NCBI GenBank assembly: GCA_932521025.1
Contig: OW051471.1
Location: forward strand, 2,666,001-2,730,000
Source of the DNA: Oscheius onirici
Lineage: Eukaryota > Nematoda > Chromadorea > Rhabditida > Rhabditidae
Reading direction: 5' to 3'
DNA length: 64,000 nt
The notes beneath the pieces were generated by a model that worked only from the letters and a program-made list of their open reading frames with translations, was not told the origin of the DNA and searched no databases. This document shows positions 24,862 through 34,010 of this stretch, in pieces; within the stretch, counting starts at the first letter, position 1, and the number at the start of each line of letters is the position of its first letter. The position numbers and the translations under genes were made by a program.

Positions 24862-25279
24862 AAGCGCTGAATGGCCACAGGATGAAGATAGCGCAACCTG
24901 CCCCTTTGCACTTACATCAAAAAAGACTAAAGCTAAACCTTTCAAATCAAGTTGGTCCAGTAGATTGAATCGGACGGCTTCCGAAAAGTAAAACTTGGAT
25001 CGAACCAAAATGTTCAGGTAGCAACTTTCATTAGATTTGAAGTGAGTAATTGCTCAAATTCATGGGAGGGATGCAGAAACTGGTAAGGTTTGATCTATGA
25101 AGAGCCATTGAAACATTCTTGATTTTGAGTAACTATCTTTCCATTATTATATTTTCTACCGAAGCATAAGATTCCGACACTTTAGCTCGTTTTTCATCTG
25201 CTTCTCCAAAACTACCAGATCTTCTTCAACCAGTCATAAGAACTACCAAATTTCTTCTACCCAATGCAAAAAAATTAAC

Positions 25280-25491
25280 CTGACGGGATTGTAGAGGACG
25301 TCCTGGCAGATGTCGCAGCTGACAATCTTCTCGTCGATGATGTACTTTTTCTGGTCTTCGGTCGGAGGAGACGGTTCCTGGAGAAGTAGAATTGCTTGGA
25401 GTCTAGAGAAAGGTCCTACCATCCTGGACGGCGACTTCGAGTAAAACTGTTCTTTGAAAAGTTTGTAAACTTTTGAGTTTGTTTTGTTCAT
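25280..25491 (-). pseudogene. RING-finger gene copy, 5' half only
   Basis: Exons 25491-25420 (24 codons from MNKTNSKVYKLFKEQF) and 25377-25280 join in frame and end in the first RING pair, VSCDICQDVLYNPVR, at a good donor (AG|GTTAATT). No exon with the second half of a RING follows on this strand. It is a tandem copy of 26761-26970, where the same two exons precede a true second half. So the promoter-proximal half was duplicated downstream of the original, leaving a truncated copy. Confidence 0.6.
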
Positions 25492-25828
25492 GTTCGAGGA
25501 TTTCAAAACTATCAATTCCTAGCAGAACCTGTCAAGAATAATCGTGCACAGGATCTACTCTAGATTTGGAGACTTCCAGAAGATTCTGTCTGTTCAGAGA
25601 AACAGATCGGTCGAATACGAGAAAAGAGCGAGATTCTTTATTGGTTTCATATCTTTTTCTCTCGTCCTAGGTAGACGTTTCATCAGTTACGGAGAGCGGC
25701 TTCTCTACGACGCCGGCTCTATTTTCAGCTACGATGGCAGGAGCCGCAGCATCGATCTCACGAATGGGAGCGGCCGGATGGACGACAGGAGCCGGTCTGT
25801 TTCTGACGTCGTTGGCAGGAGCATCGGC

Positions 25829-26854
25829 CTAACGAACGGGAGCCGGTCCTTCTCTAACTTCGATGGCAGGAACAGGCAGGATGCCACGAGGAAGAAGATC
25901 GATCAAGGCATGCATCTGAGTCTCGACATCGACGATAATTTCTGCTAAACGATCGAGATATCGTGCCATCGGTCTCAGCAGGACACTCCTACGATGGATA
26001 AACTCAAGTTCCAGACGGTCAGCTTCGCGACGGACAGCTTCTGGACGAGCTCTTTCCGGGTGGCAGAGGAAGAAGTGGTTGAGAACATCCTGGGCGAAGA
26101 GGTCCTTTTTGATCGTCACGATCCGGATGCGATAGAGTGGGCATGCCTCGTTGTGGAAATGCCACTGTCTGATGCAGGAGGCGCAGAACTTGTGTATACA
26201 CGGCGAGATGCTGAAATATTGGATTTCAGTTGGAATCAAAAAATTGGAGGAAGTTCTGGTGGAGCCTCTACGACGAAGTTTCATAATCTCGAAGGACATC
26301 CTTTTTTTTGAATCTGTCTCACCTCTTTCTCCTTGTTCTAATCTTCCCTGAATAGCAAAGTTCGGTTTTCTGTGAACACTACCAACAGACAAGCCGCAGG
26401 ACAGATTGCGGCCTGCTGTCGACTGATGTACTTTGAGAACATAAATGATCGAAGCAACAGGAAAGTACAGTAGCTCTCGTCTTCAAGCATTTATGCTACG
26501 GATGCTATCTGATTGTGAGGGGCAAAGTGTCGAGGACTTGAGCGTTTAAGAGTTCGTCGCTAGGAACTAGGAACGCCCGTAGTTCGTAGGAGGATAATCT
26601 CACTTTCACAGTAGATCACTCAAAAAAGGTTCAGAGAAAACTCACTGCTAATTGCTGATCTCTGTCTCTACTTACTTCTAGAAAACTATCAGATATTCTT
26701 CACCCAAACTCCAAGAACTACCAAGTTTCTTCTACCAAGTTGAAAAAAAAGAAGACTAACCTCATGGGATTGTAGAGGACGTCGAGGCAGATGTGGCATC
26801 TAAGCGTGTTCTCGTCGATGAAGTCGTCTGCTCTTCGGTCGGAGCAAACGGTTC
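25829..26854 (-). pseudogene. RING-finger (E3 ligase-like) gene, probably decayed
   Basis: Exons 26854-26761 and 26210-25829 join to give ...RCHICLDVLYNPMR | ISPCIHKFCASCIRQWHFHN EACPLYR..., a RING with C-x2-C, C-x-H-x2-C-x2-C and a final C-x2-Y in place of C-x2-C, so one zinc ligand is missing. A charged helical tail of about 90 residues follows to the stop at 25829. The upstream exon (near 26965-26885) matches the start of the downstream copy, but small length changes put its ATG out of frame with the RING, so the N-terminus looks broken. A rescue by another start cannot be excluded. Confidence 0.55.
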
Positions 26855-27562
26855 CTGGAGAAGAGTAGAATTACTTGGAGAGTAGAGAAAGGTCCTACCA
26901 TCCTGGACAGCGACTTCGAGTAAAACTGTCTTTTGAAAAGTTTGTAAACTTTTGAAATTGTTTGTTCATGTTAGAGGATTTTAAACGAGAATCTTGTACA
27001 ATGTTTTACTTGGACTCTGTAGTTTCTAGAAACAGGCAGCCTGTCTTTTTACATGTTTGACGTATTTTTTTGGTTGTTTCAAGTCTTGCTCATAAGAAGC
27101 ACTGTCTAATGTAGAAAATCAGCTGGATCACAGAAACTGAAAAAATAGCGAGCTTTATCCGAAAGGAACTCATCAAACCATTTTCGGTTGTTTGATCTTC
27201 CAGTGATCAAGAGCAATCGGATTTGGTGCGGGGACCGGATTGTGGAACCAATCAGTAGCACTCTTTGTGCCCGAGAGCTGGGAAACTTTTGAAACAAAGA
27301 ACGAAAGACTAACCTTTCAGCGGTAGATGTATGTCCGGGCATGTTGGAGGTATAGAAACTGGCGCTTTTGATCAAAACTAAATTTTAAAAAAAAATTTCA
27401 GCCTGAAAAGAGAAAGAAAAGCTGGAGCTGGAGCTAAAAAAGGCATAAGGCTGTTGTGACGTTGTATCTGCCGATTGAGGTTTCGTTGAAGAAAAAATAG
27501 AGAAAACTGCGAATAGTAACGATAAGTTGTAAACGGTTCCGGCGAAGCAACATTGCAGCGCT
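26855..27562. other. Region between RING copy and next gene
   Basis: Holds the damaged first RING exon (about 26965-26885). On the minus strand, 27279-27176, an exon-like frame reads SGTKSATDWFHNPVPAPNPI then ALDHWKIKQPKMV and a stop, behind a TTTCCCAG acceptor. It looks protein-like but I could not join it in phase to any upstream exon or name it. Confidence 0.4.
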
Positions 27563-27868
27563 ATGACCTTCCTCGGAAAGCTTCTCTCCATCGGAAAACC
27601 TTTGATCACGCCTCTCTACAAGACCAAGTGCACCGAAATTGGCAAGCTGAAGGCGGCTGGAAAGACTGCCGACCAGCAGGCCTGCTACATGTGGGGCTAC
27701 ATTCTGGGACAGGCCACGCAGACCATGGGACTGAACTACTGCAACAGCGTCGTCGGAAACAAGAATATCACGGCTAAGGAATGGACCTGCTCCAAGAATC
27801 CCGGAAACCGTGTCATCAACTTCAGTCTGTATTCGACCTGCGCTTCGAAGACTGCCGCTGGAAAATAA
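27563..27868 (+). CDS. Small cysteine-containing protein, 101 aa, family not recognised
   Basis: Single open frame MTFLGKLLSIGKPLITPLYK ... CASKTAAGK. Five cysteines, including QACYMWGYILGQATQTMGLN then YC, and EWTCSKNPGNR. Codon choice is strongly biased to C/G-ending codons, as in well-expressed genes here. The ATG follows ...CATTGCAG-CGCT, a possible trans-splice or intron acceptor, so an upstream exon with a signal peptide may exist; none was found. Weak likeness to the product at 33576-33851 (W-x-C-x-x-x-PG context). Confidence 0.65.
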   Translation: MTFLGKLLSIGKPLITPLYKTKCTEIGKLKAAGKTADQQACYMWGYILGQATQTMGLNYCNSVVGNKNITAKEWTCSKNPGNRVINFSLYSTCASKTAAGK

Positions 27869-28071
27869 AGAGATGGGGATTTAGGTCACAAATGAAGGTT
27901 TTGCTATGCGAAAAGATGTTTTTGTCTCCCACTCTCTTTATTCCTCTTTTCTTCTGTCATTGTCTATTGTTTAGTCACTGAACGTTCAGAGCTTCCCCAA
28001 AACACTACAGTCATTGTACAGGAGTTCAGTAATGTTGGTTCAGCCCAACCCACTCAAACAATAATTATCGC

Positions 28072-28078
28072 TATAAAA
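28072..28078 (+). promoter_or_regulatory. TATA box of the Cys/Arg-rich peptide gene
   Basis: TATAAAA, 30 bp before the ATG at 28108. Confidence 0.55.
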
Positions 28079-28107
28079 ACAGTCAAACTCTTACCAATCA
28101 ACCGACC

Positions 28108-28401
28108 ATGCTTCGTCATCTTGTCTTCTTCCTCCTTCTTTCGACTATCTTCATTTTCGCTCAAGAAGTCGAAGAACGCCGTCGTGGAAAGAGTTGCGGT
28201 GTTTCTAGTGATTGCATGGTGGGATTAGGGTATTTTTGTCTTGTATTTTTAATTTTTTAGGGCTCTGGAGTCTGTAAAAGAGGAATCTGTAGGCCTAGAA
28301 GAAGAGTTTCGCCAAGACCAAACGTCGGTGGTAGGAGCAGGCGCATCAGAAGAGGAAGAAGAACCACCATTTCTCCCGTCTCTAAACCAACTACGTTTTA
28401 G
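28108..28401 (+). CDS. Secreted Cys/Arg-rich small peptide (C-x5-C-x5-C-x4-C)
   Basis: Exons 28108-28218 and 28261-28401 (42-nt intron) give 83 aa. Signal peptide MLRHLVFFLLLSTIFIFA, then a compact four-cysteine core SCGVSSDCMGSGVCKRGIC and a very basic tail rich in RRR and GRSRRIRR. The same spacing, C-x5-C-x5-C-x4-C, is found in the neighbour at 29186-29416. A cationic, disulfide-bonded secreted peptide suggests antimicrobial action, but this is inference; I do not recognise a named family. The last six codons and the stop lie inside a 143-bp segment duplicated from 34129-34271. Confidence 0.75.
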
Positions 28402-28522
28402 GCCACTTTCCTAAATCTTACAGTAATAATGTCCTTGATGATGGTATTAATTGTAGCCGGTAAAAGGTTGCTCTTTCCGAAATTGAACATCTTGTTGCAG
28501 GTCTGCACCTTGGTCAATTTTG
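28380..28522. repeat. 143-bp duplicate of part of a secreted-protein gene
   Basis: About 98% identical to 34129-34271 in the same orientation, where it covers the end of exon 3, the following short intron and the edge of exon 4 of the minus-strand gene 34011-35948. Here it supplies the 3' end of the peptide gene 28108-28401 and an antisense exon fragment. High identity means a recent duplication. Confidence 0.85.
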
Positions 28523-28610
28523 TATTTCCGAAAAAAAGCAAATAAGCGTGGAAAAAAGCTGATAAAACATGTTTTAATCTTCATCTGATTAAAAAAAAAG
28601 CGAAAAAGTT

Positions 28611-28682
28611 CTCCCCGGCCGGGAATTGAACCCGGGTCTCGCATGTGACAGACGCGGATACTCACCACTATACTACCGAGGA
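28611..28682 (-). tRNA. tRNA-Asp (GUC)
   Basis: 72-nt cloverleaf on the minus strand. Acceptor TCCTCGG pairs with CCGGGGA (one G-U); D-arm TAGTATAGTGGTGAGTA; anticodon stem CGCGT/ATGCG around loop CTGTCAC with anticodon GTC; T-arm CCGGGTTCAATTCCCGG; discriminator G. A T-run follows within a few bases. Closely matches the usual animal tRNA-Asp, so it looks functional. Confidence 0.93.
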
Positions 28683-29185
28683 CACATTGGTCCAGATTTC
28701 GGTGTTTGAGGAGATCAATCTAGTGATTTTCTGCAGAAATCTAGAGTTTTGGACGGAATCTGATTCTTCTAAATTCAGTAGACTAAACGAGTCCGCCGAT
28801 TTAGTGACAGTGAGTGTTTTGGGATTAATTCTTTGTAAGGGTGAAAGCCATGATGGAGGAGAATAAATCAGAACATAGGTTCCAAGACAATCGGGATCCT
28901 TTGAACGTAACGTAAAAGCATGAGTTTCTTCGGATTCCGCGATAGATTCTTCATAACAGTTCTGGAAAATGAGGTGAAGAGTCTAATGCTTACACCAAAA
29001 GTTATATTCTCAGCTGTCTCTTATCCCATACCGAATCTTCCAAAACACTTGACAGTCAGGTTCAAACGACAGGATTTGATGTAATCTGGATTTATAGACA
29101 GAAGAGTTTGTCAAATGGAACTGGGATAAGACTGTGACTCTTGGACCAGATAAATTCATATTTTCAGAAGAGAAGATTCATTAGT
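28683..29185. other. 500-bp intergenic stretch
   Basis: No exon, RNA or repeat recognised. Confidence 0.5.
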
Positions 29186-29416
29186 CTAGACCCTTCTTGT
29201 CACCCGACGAATTGTTGTTCTTCTAGCTCCTGCAGTAGTTGGTCTTCTTGTCGTTGTTTCCGTCGTCAGAGCTCCCAGAAAGGTTAGACAGGTTCCAACT
29301 ATGCAGGTCTTTCCGACAGGACAGTCTTTAGCAGTCGAGCACTTCTTCACAGCAGTTTTGGTCGCATGAGTGGAGATCGTTGAGAGAAGAAGGACGAGGA
29401 TGAAAAAGCGGAACAT
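29186..29416 (-). CDS. Secreted Cys-rich small peptide with Thr/Arg-rich tail
   Basis: Single-exon frame of 76 aa: signal peptide MFRFFILVLLLSTISTHA, core KKCSTAKDCPVGKTCIVGTC, then a tail rich in Thr and Arg (TTRRPTT, RRTTIRRVTRRV). Same C-x5-C-x5-C-x4-C spacing as 28108-28401, so the two are probably distant paralogues. The ATG is 35 bp after a TATAAAA (29451-29457, minus). Function unknown; a cationic secreted peptide. Confidence 0.75.
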   Translation of the reverse strand: MFRFFILVLLLSTISTHATKTAVKKCSTAKDCPVGKTCIVGTCLTFLGALTTETTTRRPTTAGARRTTIRRVTRRV

Positions 29417-29450
29417 TATGGATTGTGCTCTCTCTCCGATCTTTTGTCAC

Positions 29451-29457
29451 TTTTATA
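29451..29457 (-). promoter_or_regulatory. TATA box for the peptide gene at 29186-29416
   Basis: TATAAAA on the minus strand in GGTATAAAAG. The same GGTATAAA word begins the promoter of the related copy at 29711. Confidence 0.55.
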
Positions 29458-29609
29458 CCAAAAGCTCAGACTGGTGAGTCAGGAAAATGGTGGCTGTGCA
29501 AGCAAAAAGAGGCAGTGATCAGAAAGCAGAAAATTTCCAGGTGTCATTTCCTGTTATGGAATTTTCGGGAAAACATCTCCTGTGTGAACAGACACTATTT
29601 TGACTCATA

Positions 29610-29713
29610 ACATGTTGGTTTAGTTTATAACTGTCTACTGAACCAATTTATACCATTGACTCATATCAATGGTATAAATTGGTTCAGTAGACAGTTATAA
29701 ACAAAACCAATAT
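29610..29713. repeat. Promoter palindrome, perfect 37-bp arms
   Basis: Arms 29623-29659 and 29666-29702 are exact reverse complements (right arm begins TCAATGGTATAAATTGGTTC), with a 6-base loop CTCATA; weaker complementarity extends to about 29610 and 29713. The right arm contains a TATAAA (29673-29678) and leads into the ATG at 29711; the left arm is an inverted copy of that promoter facing the peptide gene on the other side. Confidence 0.9.
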
Positions 29714-30026
29714 GTTCCGGTACTATCTCCTCGTCCTCATCATCTCTACCATACCCTCCTTTGGACTCTAAGTGACTACCAGAAGAACTGGATGTTCTAA
29801 TGAGAGAGATTGTCCAGTAAGATTGTTTCTCAACCTCTCGGAAATTAGAGTCTTTAGACTCGAAGAATCTGAAATCTTCAGAAGACACTGTCTAGCTCTC
29901 CCACCTAGGCCATTTGGAGGAAAAGTCATTCCAAAACGATCGACAGTTGATCACAGAAGGACTACTGTAAGACAGACTATTGGAAATGGAAAAACCGCAG
30001 TGAACCCTCCTACCAGAAAAGTCTAA
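29711..30026 (+). pseudogene. Third small-peptide copy, looks broken
   Basis: A signal-peptide-like start (MFRYYLLVLIISTIPSF) is followed by a short Cys-rich core (GCSNERDC) and a basic Thr/Arg-rich tail, the same plan as 28108-28401 and 29186-29416. It has a TATA box in the palindromic promoter but does not read through as one intact protein. Probably a decayed paralogue. Confidence 0.55.
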
Positions 30027-30230
30027 AATCTGCTGAATAAAATGTTTGAAAACAATTAGTTCGTGTTTTTCTGAGAATTCTCAGTTGTTGGAAAATATAT
30101 GAGAAGGATACAATTTTTTTGGAAAAAAATTGTTTCACTGTTGTAACAAATAACAGGCTTTTCTTCCGAAACACTTATCACAGTTCACCGCATCTCCTAC
30201 TACCTTTGACTTTTTGGGCATGTAATGGCG

Positions 30231-31430
30231 GGATCCATAAAGTCGAAAAAAGAGCATAACTGGGATCAAAGCGGGTTTTTCCTTGGTTGAGTTTGTGCGT
30301 TTGAGTTGATTCAACGAACGATGGAGTACAACATGCCATGCTACATTGCTCTAATCGACTTTGAGAAAGCTTTTGACACGGTCGAACATACTGCAGCGTG
30401 GTCAGCTCTCTTCCGACAAAGAGTTCCGCCGAAGCTGATTCGAATACTCAAATTGCTCTATGAAGGGTCTACCACACAAGTCAGAGCCTGTGGATCAAAA
30501 GTGGATATTGATGTCAATCGAGGTGTGAAACAAGGATGCCCTCTCTCACCTGACATTTTCAAGACAGTTCTTGCTGATGCTTCGAAAAGACTCAACTGGG
30601 ATGAAAAAGGAATCAATGTCCATGGGGAACAGCTATCGCATCGACTCTATGCCGACGACTTTGTGTTACTCTCTTCTTCCGCACGAGAGTTAGAGAACAT
30701 GCTGGTCGAGCTATCCGAAATTGCCAATGTGTCTGGACTTAGAATCAACGGAATGAAAACCGTCATCCTCACCAATAGAAGGCAGTATCGTATCGAGCTA
30801 AATGGAGATAGATTGACATACAAAGACGAAGCCATATACCTTGGCCAGGGGATTTCATTCGATCGAGACCCATCCCGAGAACTGACAAGGAGGATTCAGG
30901 CCGGTTGGTGTTCTTTCCAAAGTTTCAAGAACTTGCTATGCAACAAGTCGGTGCTGATGAAGCACAAACGGAAGGTGTTTGCATCCTGCATAGAACCTGC
31001 ATTACTATATGGATCCGAATGCTGGTCTCTACGTGAACAAGACATCAAACGACTGGCTATCGTACAGCGTCGTATGATGAGAAAGATGATCGGCGTCACT
31101 CTGGCGGAAAGGAGAACCAATGAATGGCTGTCAGAAAAGCTACCAATACGAGATATCAGGAAGAGTTGGGCGATAAAGAAGTGGAACTGGGCCAAATGTA
31201 TTGCTCTAGGATCCAACGACAAATGAATCAGGAAAATTCTGGAATGGCGTCCATGGAACAAAACACGGAGTCCAGGACGGCCCAAACCTAGATGGAACTC
31301 TAATTTTGGCATTCGGGGGAAAGGCATTCGGGGAATGATGGATGGCGGCGACTGACCCCCAAAACTGGAGTCGAGCTATGATGGCTCATGTAAATATATT
31401 GATAACACTCACAATCAGGCTGTTCTCTAA
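30231..31430 (+). mobile_element. LINE (non-LTR retrotransposon) fragment, reverse transcriptase C-terminal half
   Basis: The frame 30306-31226 encodes reverse transcriptase motifs: YIALIDFEKAFDTV, GVKQGCPLSPDIFK, the catalytic HRLYADDFVLL, then ...CIEPALLYGSECWSLREQDI. This is the arrangement of RTE/Jockey-type nematode LINEs. The frame meets a TGA at 31225 and continues in the same frame as IRKILEWRPWNKTRSPGRPK, so the 3' end is degenerate. The 5' half (endonuclease) is absent, the usual outcome of 5' truncation. Host codon bias is lacking. Confidence 0.9.
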
Positions 31431-31508
31431 TAAGTGAAAACGCGTATACCTAACTTCATGCCTCCTCCCCTCATTTTATATACAACACGCCTTTATTCAA
31501 AAAACCGT

Positions 31509-32947
31509 CTATGGAGCCGTTGGAACTGTCTTGGAAGACGGATAGAGAGCCATGTTGAACAGTGGCTTGCCAGTGGTCAGGAAGCAATTCAGAGCAGCCT
31601 TTCCGATCGTCTTACCCTACAATTTTGACAGTTTTTTGGTTTTTATAAGTTGAACTAACCACAATCAGGTCCTTGATGACGGCATTGATGTCAACGAGTT
31701 TGATGTTATTGACTCCGAACGTGAATTCGTTGTTGACAATGGCAGCCTTAGTCAGCTTGGATGTGTTCCATTTCTTGAAAGAAGCCCAGAACTGAATTGA
31801 ATATGTATTTAGGCTATGAGATGAACAGAGGGAGAGAAGGACAGAACTTACATTGGTGAAACTGGTGCGCATCTTGGCGACACTGGCTTTCGTGCTGGCC
31901 TGAACGGCAGCAACGATTTTTGAGACACTGGTCTTTGCCTTGCTTGTCAAGCAGGTATCGACTGAAGACCAGATCTATGTGAGAAAATGTGCTGAGAACT
32001 TACGAGTGGAGTAATTGCCCATCAGAGCGTTCAGAGCATTAGCAGTGAAGGCCTTGGCTCCGCATGGGAGACCCTCTGAAAATTTTTTTAAAAACTTTCT
32101 GGCTGTTTTAATCTTTTTATGACGATATATGTACGTCATTAAAATTGTGGTGAATTGTAAAAAAGAAGAAAATTCCGACCACTGAACGGACCGAACGCCC
32201 AATCTTTCGATCTGGTGTCGAACGCGCTACCATTGCGCCAAGCAGTCACGTTGTCGCTCAAAACTAATCATAGTAGAACTCTCGGGTCTCTTATCAAGAC
32301 AAATAGGGGAACAAATCTTATCGATTCACGCTCTCTTGTAACCGATCTTAACAATTTAAAATGGCTCACAGTTACTCATTGTCAGAAAGAACTGAGCAAT
32401 TGCTACTCAGGTGAGTATGTATCAAAAAGAAGGGTGCAAAATGTTTTTCAAAACAGGACGTTTTTGGATCCCTTGTGTTTCAACACTCAGGAAAGGCAGG
32501 AAGTAAAGAGCGTGAATAATCAAAATCCCTTTGGTATAGAAAAAAGAGCTTTCGCAAAACGTTTGGTGGTCTTTTACTTGTAAGTGCAGTGCCGTCAAAT
32601 AATTGGAACTTTGTTCACAGAACACCTGAAGATTTACTGGTCCGTGGTTCAAGCAGGTTTTTGGAAAATTGTTTGTTTCATGACACTGAATATTCTACAA
32701 ACAGAATATACTCGGTTTCGTCTTGGTTGCTCAACTCACTCTGCATCAAAAACATGAGCCTGTCGGTGTCGGTGGCCATTCCAGAGCAGGGAATCAACAG
32801 CTCTGCTATACACGGAGCCAAGATCTTCATGTTGGCAGGAGTGATCGCCTTCACGCCCAGAGTTGTGCAGATGTGTTTCGTAAAATCGTCCAGGGGAGCC
32901 GCTTTGGACAATGCCAGACTGGCGAGAACAAAAAGCACGAAACGCAT
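31509..32947 (-). CDS. Secreted protein of a local multigene family (209 aa)
   Basis: Exons 32947-32740, 32075-32004, 31961-31852, 31791-31660, 31616-31509 join in phase. Signal peptide MRFVLFVLASLALSKA; conserved block CIAELLIPCSGMATDTDRLM; then GLPCGAKAF, DTCLTSKAKT, and FWASFKKWNTSKLTKAAIVN; predicted mostly helical. Same exon plan and landmarks as 34011-35948 (PCSGM-x-x-D-T-x-R, K-x-W-N-x-x-K-x-T). I do not recognise the family; a nematode-specific secreted helical protein is likely. TATAAAG lies 46 bp before the start, and AATAAA (minus) near 31492-31497 follows the stop. Intron 1 holds a tRNA-Trp-like gene on the same strand. Confidence 0.85.
32176..32247 (-). tRNA. tRNA-Trp-like (CCA) gene or pseudogene
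   Basis: The minus strand folds as a full cloverleaf: acceptor GACTGCT/AGTGGTC (two G-U), D-arm TTGGCGCAATGGTAGCGCG as in animal tRNA-Trp, perfect anticodon stem TTCGA/TCGAA around CACCAGA (anticodon CCA), T-arm GGGCG-TTCGGTC-CGTTC (two G-U), followed by TTTTCTTCTTTTTT. Odd: base 33 is A, while U33 is nearly universal, and many stem pairs are wobbles. Decayed tRNA-Trp or a tRNA-derived repeat head is more likely than a working tRNA. Confidence 0.5.
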
Positions 32948-33575
32948 GCTGTTAGGAGACTGTAATACCTTTTCGGTCTCCCTCTTCACGCTCTTTATAC
33001 TACTAAAGGGATTTGTAGAAAGGGCCAATTTGTCCCGACCGATTAGAGTGTGACAACCTCGGTAATCCGGAAGGAATGGGTGCTCGTTGTACTCTGTGGG
33101 ATGAGAGATGAGCGAATTGGGTACAGAGTGGGGTGAGAGGTGAGCGATTGTGCCGTTTGTCACCACTGATCCTACGGGAGTTTTGTAACAGTCAGTTTCC
33201 TGTTCAAACTTCGTTCTGATCAGATAAAATGAGAGTTTGGGCAGGTGCAATCCAGAAAGTAGAGCTATGCTCCGTTTCCGCAAAACTAGAAGTAGAAAGA
33301 CTAAATATACGACAGATCTACTTTTTGGAAAAAGTGGGCATGACCCGTCTACTAAAAACATTCTATTTGACTTTTGGCGGGAAATCGTGGCATGGCTGTG
33401 AGCAAAATTCTCAACTTCTAATGTAAGAATCGGTGAATAGGAGAACAGTGTTAAAAAACTAACCTATGTATCCATCTGCTTGAGACTCGTGGTTAGCAGA
33501 GAACTTCGATGAGAACTTTCTTCTACCAGGAACAGAAAGCAAAGAAGAGAAAAAGTCACGTCAATTTTATAGTTT
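32948..33575. other. Promoter side of 31509-32947 and flanking DNA
   Basis: TATAAAG at 32993-32999 (minus) is the likely core promoter of the gene to the left. No exon seen in the rest. Confidence 0.5.
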
Positions 33576-33851
33576 CTAAGCAGTTCCCGAGTTCAGAACA
33601 CGATACAACTGCAGTCCCTTCCCGATTTGTTTGGTAGCCCTCTTCTGAAAGAGCCCCATGTCGAAACCCGAATCGTTCCTCGAGCAATAAGATTGACATT
33701 TTTCGGAGCCGGGTTTCTCGGGACAACTCCAGGCCCTAGTTTCGATAGTGCTTGAGAGATAAGGCAATGTTTGGGTAGGTGAAACCTGGTTTCCACCTGG
33801 TTTGTAGAAGACGAAAGCACAGGCGAACATCTGACGAGGAACTGAGGTCAT
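33576..33851 (-). CDS. Possible small Cys-containing protein or exon, family not recognised
   Basis: Open frame of 91 codons ending TAG at 33576: MTSVPRQMFACAFVFYKPGG ... AWSCPEKPGSEKCQSYCSRN ... VLNSGTA. A splice acceptor (GACCTCAG) sits at 33842, so translation may enter from an upstream exon. Four cysteines fall in a short span. The WSCPEKPGSE part resembles WTCSKNPGNR of 27563-27868. No signal peptide seen. Could also be a chance frame. Confidence 0.4.
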   Translation of the reverse strand: MTSVPRQMFACAFVFYKPGGNQVSPTQTLPYLSSTIETRAWSCPEKPGSEKCQSYCSRNDSGFDMGLFQKRATKQIGKGLQLYRVLNSGTA

Positions 33852-34010
33852 ATGAAAGACAACTTTTGCTTACAAGTTTGACAAGTCCATTCTATAAGTT
33901 ATTAGTAATTTTGACAAGTCGCGAAATGAAAAAACTAGAAATGAAGAGTGTCTGTCTCTATCTCTCCGACTATCAAAGAATCGTATTATGCGCAACATCT
34001 TTATTACTTA

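Larger units (their letters stand above)
23996..25279. other. 1.3-kb intergenic region with palindromic repeats
   Basis: No supported exon. Contains a GCGAGC palindromic patch, a perfect 20-bp hairpin and a C20 run (separate entries). Confidence 0.6.

Noticed and set aside
25544-26311. Long plus-strand open frames over the RING region
   Set aside because: They are antisense shadows of the minus-strand RING exon 25829-26210; the minus frame carries the RING motif.
30306-31226. 306-residue frame as a host gene
   Set aside because: Carries reverse transcriptase motifs (YADD) of a LINE and is truncated at the 5' side.
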